Assembly: GCA_028335825.1 (NCBI GenBank)
Contig: JAIOKI010000021.1
Span: forward strand, 248,001-312,000
Length of the DNA stretch: 64,000 bases
Source: Nosema muscidifuracis
Lineage: Eukaryota; Microsporidia; Nosematidae
Direction of reading: 5' to 3'
In this document: positions 59,085-64,000 of the stretch, piece after piece
How the letters are laid out: every line of letters starts with the position of its first letter
Numbering within the stretch: position 1 is the first letter of the stretch
The notes under the pieces: generated by a model
What the model saw: only the letters and a program-made list of their open reading frames with translations
Told to the model about the DNA's origin: nothing
The model's database searches: none
Position numbers and translations under genes: made by a program

Positions 59085-60693
59085 AGTTTGTTTATTAAAA
59101 AAATTAATTTATACATTTTTATTAAACTGTTTATAAATAGTTTCATATTATAAATAATTTTTAAAATATTATTTTAAATATTTTTATTGTGAATAATTTA
59201 ATTTAAAATATTATTCTATAAATATTATTTAAAATATTTTAATTTAGTTTCATATTATATTATAAATATTATTGTAAATAATTTATCATATTATAAATAT
59301 TTTATTTTTATTATAAATATTATTAATTTAGTTTCATATTTAAACTCTATTTATAAATAATTTATAATATTTTATATTATAAATAATTATATTAAAAAAT
59401 TGAGTTAAATATTTTGATAATGTATTAGATTAAAAATATAAATTATATATTTTTAAATATCCTAAAATTTACCTATGAAAACTTTATAAGTTACTTTTAT
59501 TAGAAAATTATCAATTTTTTAAAAATATTTTACTAGATTAAATATTAAAAAAATTATGACTAGTAAAATAAACAAAGGAAATGAAGTGTATAAAATAATA
59601 AGAAAAATAAATATATTTTTATGTATTAAGAAAATAATAATATAAAATTAACAAAGGAAATTTGAAGTGTATAAAATAAACATACTTTTATGTATTAAGA
59701 AAATATAAAATAAAATTAACAAAGGAAATTTAAAGTGTATAAAATAAACATACTTTTATGTATTAAGAAATGAAATAAGGTATATTTTTTTTTTATTTCT
59801 TATTTATATAAAATATTAAACTTTCATGTGCATAAACAAGATAATAAATTTATCAATTAACAATGTCAAACTTCAAATACCATATTTTATATATTAAAGT
59901 CTAAAATGACGTATTAATATATCATTATACATAACATAACATAATATGTATATATTATATAAGAATATAACTAATTTATCAAGTTAAATTTTAATTTATT
60001 TTTAATTGTTTACTTGTATTTTAATTAATTTTCTTAAAAAACAGGTAAAAATTAAACTCATTAATTGAGTTCTTAAGCTTTTTTCTAATAACAAAAAAAA
60101 AGAATATTTTTATTTAAAAAAATATTTTAAATTCGTTTGTTTGTTTATAAGTCATTGTTAGTAAATAAATTTAAACAATAATACTTAAAAAAATATTCAT
60201 AATATATATTTTTATATAATAAATCTTACTAAAGTATTTATAAATCTTTACAAAGCTATTTATAAAACTATTTTATTATTACTAAAGTATTTATAAATTC
60301 TTACTAAAGTATGTATAAAATTATAGTAAACTATTACATTCTTACTAAAGTATTTATAAAACTATAATAAAACCTAACTAAATTATTATATTCTTACTAA
60401 AGTATTTATAAATTCTTACTAAATTTTATACACATTTTTTATAAATTTATATAAGTTTAAATTCTTACTAAATTTTAGGCGGGTTTTTTTTTGTTTTTTT
60501 AATGTCAAAAAATAAATGAAATTATTCTTTGATTGTTTATCAAATTTATTTAATAAACAAATAAACATTTAATATCAATATAAGTTTATTCGTAGATTAT
60601 CATTAATATACACTATTTTTAATTAACAGAAGACTCCTATATTAAAGGGTCTCTCCTTAATTAAATATAAAATAAAAATTTAATTAATAGGGC
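59085..60693. repeat. AT-rich divergent gap with repeats
   Basis: 59560-59770: three units with ACAAAGGAAATTTGAAGTGT and ACATACTTTTATGTATTAAG. 60228-60470: many TTCTTACTAAAGTATTTATA units. No gene seen in 1609 bases. Confidence 0.6.
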
Positions 60694-61260
60694 ATGTTAA
60701 CATTAGAACAGATAGAAAAGTCTATTTTATTTATGGATGATACATATGATGCTAATTTTGGGGAATGGATTCGTAATGAAGATAATTGTAGGATAGTAGC
60801 TTATAATATGAAAAAATATATTGATAAATATTCTGTTTCTAGTATGATAGTTGTTATTAAGTGGGTTGTTAAAGATTGGACTCTTAAGTCAATTATCATA
60901 TTCACTAAGAAAATGTTATTTGAAGATATAAAGACTCTTTTTTCTAAAGAGTCAGATTTTGATAAAGAAAGATTTGTTAATAGAATAAAGATAGTAAGTG
61001 GATTAATACATACTTGGAATCCACTATTTATTTCTGAATTTATATTAGCTACTACTAAATATTTTACTAGTGATGAAAAGTCAAGAATTTTAAAAATGAT
61101 GCTTGACTCTTTTGAACAAAAAAAGCTTTCTGAAATATTTTCACATTTGGATAATAAACTTGAAAGTAAAGTTAAGAGTGACCTTGTAAATGATAATAAA
61201 TTAAAGAAAAAAAGACCAAGAAGATCTAGAAGTATTATAGAAGCTTATAATGTATCATAA
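60694..61260 (+). CDS. Hypothetical protein, 188 aa
   Basis: No family recognised. Mostly helical, with an aromatic N-terminal part (FGEWIRNEDNCRIVAYNMKK, VVIKWVVKDWTLKSI) and a basic C-terminus KKKRPRRSRS that would serve as a nuclear localisation signal. GGG, not CCC, lies 1 nt before the ATG. Single copy, no signal peptide or membrane helix. Confidence 0.75.
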   Translation: MLTLEQIEKSILFMDDTYDANFGEWIRNEDNCRIVAYNMKKYIDKYSVSSMIVVIKWVVKDWTLKSIIIFTKKMLFEDIKTLFSKESDFDKERFVNRIKIVSGLIHTWNPLFISEFILATTKYFTSDEKSRILKMMLDSFEQKKLSEIFSHLDNKLESKVKSDLVNDNKLKKKRPRRSRSIIEAYNVS

Positions 61261-61299
61261 TAATTTAAAATAAATCTATTTGAGTTATAATATAAGAAG

Positions 61300-61735
61300 A
61301 AGTATTTTATTGTATTATAAGAGAAATATTTAATTATTATTTTATTGTATTATATTTATAAGAAGTATTTTATTATTATTTTATTGTATTATAAGAGAAG
61401 TATTTAATTATTATTTTATTGTATTATAAGAAGAAGTATTTTAGTTATTATTTAATTATTATTTTATTATTATTTTATTTTATTATATTTTCTATAAGAA
61501 ATATATTAAATTAAAATTTTTTATAATAAATTAAAAATAAAATAAAGAGATAGATTAAATTAAATAAATTTATTTAGATATAAACTTAAATTAGATCAAG
61601 TTTAAAGTTATTTTTCCAAAAAAAGAAATATTATCAATACATAAAGGAAATATTATCAATACATAAAAAAAACATTTCTCAATACATAAAGGAAATATTT
61701 CTCAATACATAAAATAAATATTATCAATACATAAA
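61300..61735. repeat. Tandem repeats in convergent gap
   Basis: GTATTTTATTATTATTTTAT / AGAGAAGTATTTAATTATTA units (61300-61490) and about five ATATTATCAATACATAAAGG units (61627-61735). Confidence 0.8.
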
Positions 61736-61772
61736 ATGATAAGAAAAAATATTACATTATTATAAATAACAT

Positions 61773-62132
61773 TTAATCAATTCCAATAGCTTCTTCCATC
61801 TCATTATCATTATCCATAACATCTTTATTCAAATCAAAAACTACTTTTTCAAAATCTGATGGTACATCCATAACAATTTTATTTTTTATATCAGGATATC
61901 CCGTAACAAGAAGACCTACTGGTTTATTATTATTATCAAATACAATTTTAATATTATTCTTATATTTGTATATCTTTCCATTCTTCTCTATAGAAAGATC
62001 TTCTATACTTGATCTACCTATTAACCCCTTATTTGAATCTAATATATTTTTTAGTTTAGAGTGTGAAGATGATGATTTTTTTATTATTCTTCTTCCTCCT
62101 ACTTTAATAACAGGTAGAAATTTCTTATCCAT
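61773..62132 (-). CDS. Hypothetical protein, 119 aa
   Basis: No family recognised. Basic Gly/Ser N-terminus (LPVIKVGGRRIIKKSSSSHS), a central beta-like segment (GKIYKYKNNIKIVFDNNNKP, VGLLVTGYPD) and an acidic C-terminus (DNDNEMEEAIGID). ACCC 4 nt upstream of the ATG. Its upstream DNA has multiplied copies of the start-signal motif. Confidence 0.72.
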   Translation of the reverse strand: MDKKFLPVIKVGGRRIIKKSSSSHSKLKNILDSNKGLIGRSSIEDLSIEKNGKIYKYKNNIKIVFDNNNKPVGLLVTGYPDIKNKIVMDVPSDFEKVVFDLNKDVMDNDNEMEEAIGID

Positions 62133-62134
62133 TG

Positions 62135-62510
62135 AGGGTTAAAAATATTTTTAAGATAGAAAATTTATTTGTTATTTTAAATTAAGAAAGAAGATTGAAA
62201 TTTTTTAAAGGTAAAATAAATGAAGAATATTGAAATTTTTTTAAGGGTAAAAATAAATATTTTTAAGCTAGAAAATTTTATTTGTTATTTTAAATTAAGA
62301 TAATGGTGAATAAAATTTTATTAAGGGTAGAAATAAATATTTTTAAGGGTAAAATGAATGAAGGAGAATGAAATTTTATTTAGGGTAAAAATAAATATTT
62401 AAAATGAATTAATGTTAATTAAGGGTAAAAATAAATGAAGGAGATTGAAATATTTTTAAGGGTAAAATAAATATTTAAAATGAAAAAATGTTAATTAAGG
62501 GTAAAATAAA
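62135..62510 (-). repeat. Array of about eight AAGGGTAAAA units upstream of 61773-62132
   Basis: On the coding strand each unit reads TTTTACCCTT, the same form as the functional start signal at 62137-62141. Copies near 62240, 62318, 62346, 62382, 62418, 62458 and 62499, spaced 30-80 bp and each followed by TAAATATTT-like DNA. Confidence 0.7.
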
Positions 62511-62615
62511 TATATAATAAAATTAAAAAAAAGAATTATACAATAAAATTATACAAAAAAAATAAATACTTAAAAAATAATAGTAAAAAAATAATATTAA
62601 ATAATAATTTTTTAA

Positions 62616-63248
62616 TTACTCTTCTATCTCAGCTTGCTTAGCATAGTCATAATCTTCATCTACATCAGTAGCATCATAATTAAACTGTGTTGGTGTCAAA
62701 TCTAAGTTTGAAACAAAGACCAAGCTACTATTATTAGTTAACTTCCTAGCAAGAAGTAAGAAAGGCTGTGCAAAATTATGAGTAGTCTTAGCAGAAACTT
62801 CACAATACTCATAATCAAAAGATTTAACTAAATTAAGAATATTCTTCTTATTTACCTTCCTATCCACATTATCTACCTTATTAGCTACTATAATAATAGG
62901 TTTATCACCAGCAGCTCTTTTAAAGTTAGAAATCCATATTGGTAAATTATTAGCTGATACTCTACTAGTTACATCATAAAAAAACATTGCACCATCAGCT
63001 TCTAAATAATAAAGATCTTTAAGTCCAGCTTTTTTCTCTTGTCCAGCTGTATCCCATACATCAAATATAATAGAATGTTGATTACTTACTCTAAATGTAG
63101 CTTTATGTACTACTACACCTTGAGTAGCTATATATTCCTTACAGAAAGGACCATCTAGTACTCTATTGATATAAGTAGTCTTTCCTACACCACCATCTCC
63201 TATAAGACATATTTTATATTTTCTTGTATTTTCATTTATCTGAGACAT
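62616..63248 (-). CDS. GSP1: Ran GTPase
   Basis: 210 aa. P-loop GDGGVGKTTY, effector region YIATQGVVVHKATF, switch II WDTAGQEKKAGLKDLYYLEA, NKVD, SAKTTHNFAQPFLLLARKL. YL-E-A-D and the E-K-x-x-GL-x-DLYY sequence are Ran-specific, and Gln of switch II is kept. The acidic DEDDDL tail of animal Ran is replaced by DVDEDYDYAKQAEIEE. Central to nuclear transport and spindle formation; its exchange factor RCC1 is 7 kb away. TTTTTTTCACCCC directly before ATG. Confidence 0.95.
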   Translation of the reverse strand: MSQINENTRKYKICLIGDGGVGKTTYINRVLDGPFCKEYIATQGVVVHKATFRVSNQHSIIFDVWDTAGQEKKAGLKDLYYLEADGAMFFYDVTSRVSANNLPIWISNFKRAAGDKPIIIVANKVDNVDRKVNKKNILNLVKSFDYEYCEVSAKTTHNFAQPFLLLARKLTNNSSLVFVSNLDLTPTQFNYDATDVDEDYDYAKQAEIEE

Positions 63249-63344
63249 GGGGTGAAAAAAATATTTTATTTTATTATTTTTAATACTTAATAGAATAAAA
63301 TATAATTAATAAATATCAGAATAAAATAATAGAATATTTATAAT

Positions 63345-63633
63345 TATTTAAAGATTGAAATATTTATAATTATTAAAAGATTGAAATATTTATAATTAAA
63401 TTAGATTGAAATTTACCCCTTAATAAAATACATAAACATTTATCTCATAAGTTATATTATTAAAATAGTTATCCTATAAAAATATATTATAAGTTATATA
63501 ATTAAAATAGTTATATTATAAAATATATTATTAAAACACTCTTCTTATAAAATATATTATTAAAACACTCTTCTTATAAAATATATTATTAAAACATTAA
63601 TCTTATAAAAAATTAATTTTATAAAATATATTT
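63345..63633. repeat. AT-rich repeats between Ran and CET1
   Basis: GATTGAAATATTTATAATTA (63340-63410) and AAATATATTATTAAAACACT (63515-63640) units. No gene seen. Confidence 0.75.
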
Positions 63634-64000
63634 TTATAATAAAACATTTATCTTATAAAATGACTCTAAAAAATCCTCTATCTTATAATTCATATCATCT
63701 ACTTCTATTTCTACTTCATAAGTCTCTTCACCATCTTTTTTTATTTTAGTAAAATCATAATTAAAATATTTATCAGTAAAAGTATTTCTATCCCTGTATC
63801 TTATAAATTGAACAGGTGATTGAGTAAATCTCTGCATAAGTTTCATTTCTTCCATTACACTTATTCTTACATCATATTTATAATAAGGTATATACACATC
63901 TAAAACAAGAATCTTTCTTTTCTTTTCACAAAACCTATATTCGTTATTAATATATCTTATTCTATTTCCATTCTCAAGATATCTAAATTGATCTTCTATA
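63634..64000 (-). CDS. CET1: mRNA 5'-triphosphatase (Cet1/Pct1 family), N-terminal part outside window
   Basis: 122 codons open to the window edge on the minus strand. DVYIPYYKYDVRISVMEEMK resembles the conserved strand with R-I-S-x-x-x-E, and FIRYRDRNTFTDKYFNYDFT plus DGEETYEVEIEVDD gives R-x-R-D...DxTK and the EVE-I-E motif that binds the catalytic metal. These belong to the fungal metal-dependent RNA triphosphatases that remove the gamma phosphate before capping, an enzyme class absent from animals. The frame is complete to its stop, after KINVLL. Confidence 0.75.
   Translation of the reverse strand, partial: IEDQFRYLENGNRIRYINNEYRFCEKKRKILVLDVYIPYYKYDVRISVMEEMKLMQRFTQSPVQFIRYRDRNTFTDKYFNYDFTKIKKDGEETYEVEIEVDDMNYKIEDFLESFYKINVLL

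Overview
The window looks like nuclear DNA of a microsporidian, most likely from the AT-rich Nosema/Vairimorpha group (inference from composition, gene content and start signals; I could not search a database). Reasons: very AT-rich sequence, intronless compact genes, short versions of eukaryotic core proteins (an RNA polymerase I large subunit of 1381 aa, a GTPase Ran, TBP, eS10 of 99 aa), and a CCC/CCCC motif a few bases upstream of most start codons, a hallmark of microsporidian genes. The intergenic DNA is unusually long for the group and is full of short, decayed tandem duplications.

Layout. 1-12.8 kb: mostly core genes: uL13 (cut by the window edge), a SAC3/GANP mRNA-export protein, a Rad21/Scc1-type kleisin, a BCP1-like protein, two small weakly assignable genes (propeller protein, DPM2-like membrane protein), a membrane-anchored gamma-glutamyltranspeptidase, eS10 and eL32. 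13.8-26.9 kb: a secreted helical protein, an eIF2alpha-kinase-like gene split by a frameshift, then a chromatin block: an Enhancer-of-zeste-type H3K27 methyltransferase and an EED/ESC WD40 protein divergently transcribed from one 93-bp promoter, followed by an Ies6/INO80C-like protein and RPA1. 26.3-45.3 kb: the accessory region, with about a dozen small secreted or membrane proteins of unknown family, nearly all on the minus strand from 27.7 to 40.5 kb, plus tRNAs, inverted-repeat elements, a direct pair of LTR-like repeats, and a 1.4-kb duplication carrying two genes whose products have a signal peptide at one end and a CaaX box at the other. Two homologous 50-55 codon frames that were not obvious at first also lie here. 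45.6-64 kb: core genes again: tRNA-Arg, a GID/CTLH RING subunit, TBP, an Na+/H+ antiporter, a LisH-WD40 protein, RCC1, an Arc1/EMAPII tRNA-binding protein, a polytopic membrane protein interrupted by an in-frame stop, an L-type lectin, two unknowns, Ran, and the end of a Cet1-type mRNA 5'-triphosphatase.

How the genes fit together. RCC1 and Ran are the two halves of the Ran-GTP nuclear transport system; SAC3, TBP, RPA1, CET1 and the chromatin proteins serve transcription and RNA export. The adjacent E(z) and EED genes suggest that this parasite keeps a reduced Polycomb repressive complex 2. The strongest candidates for something undescribed are that PRC2 pair and the accessory array, above all the CaaX-tailed secreted pairs. 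In those, nearly all codon differences between duplicates change the amino acid while the spacer DNA is almost unchanged, which is what host-facing effectors under diversifying selection would show.
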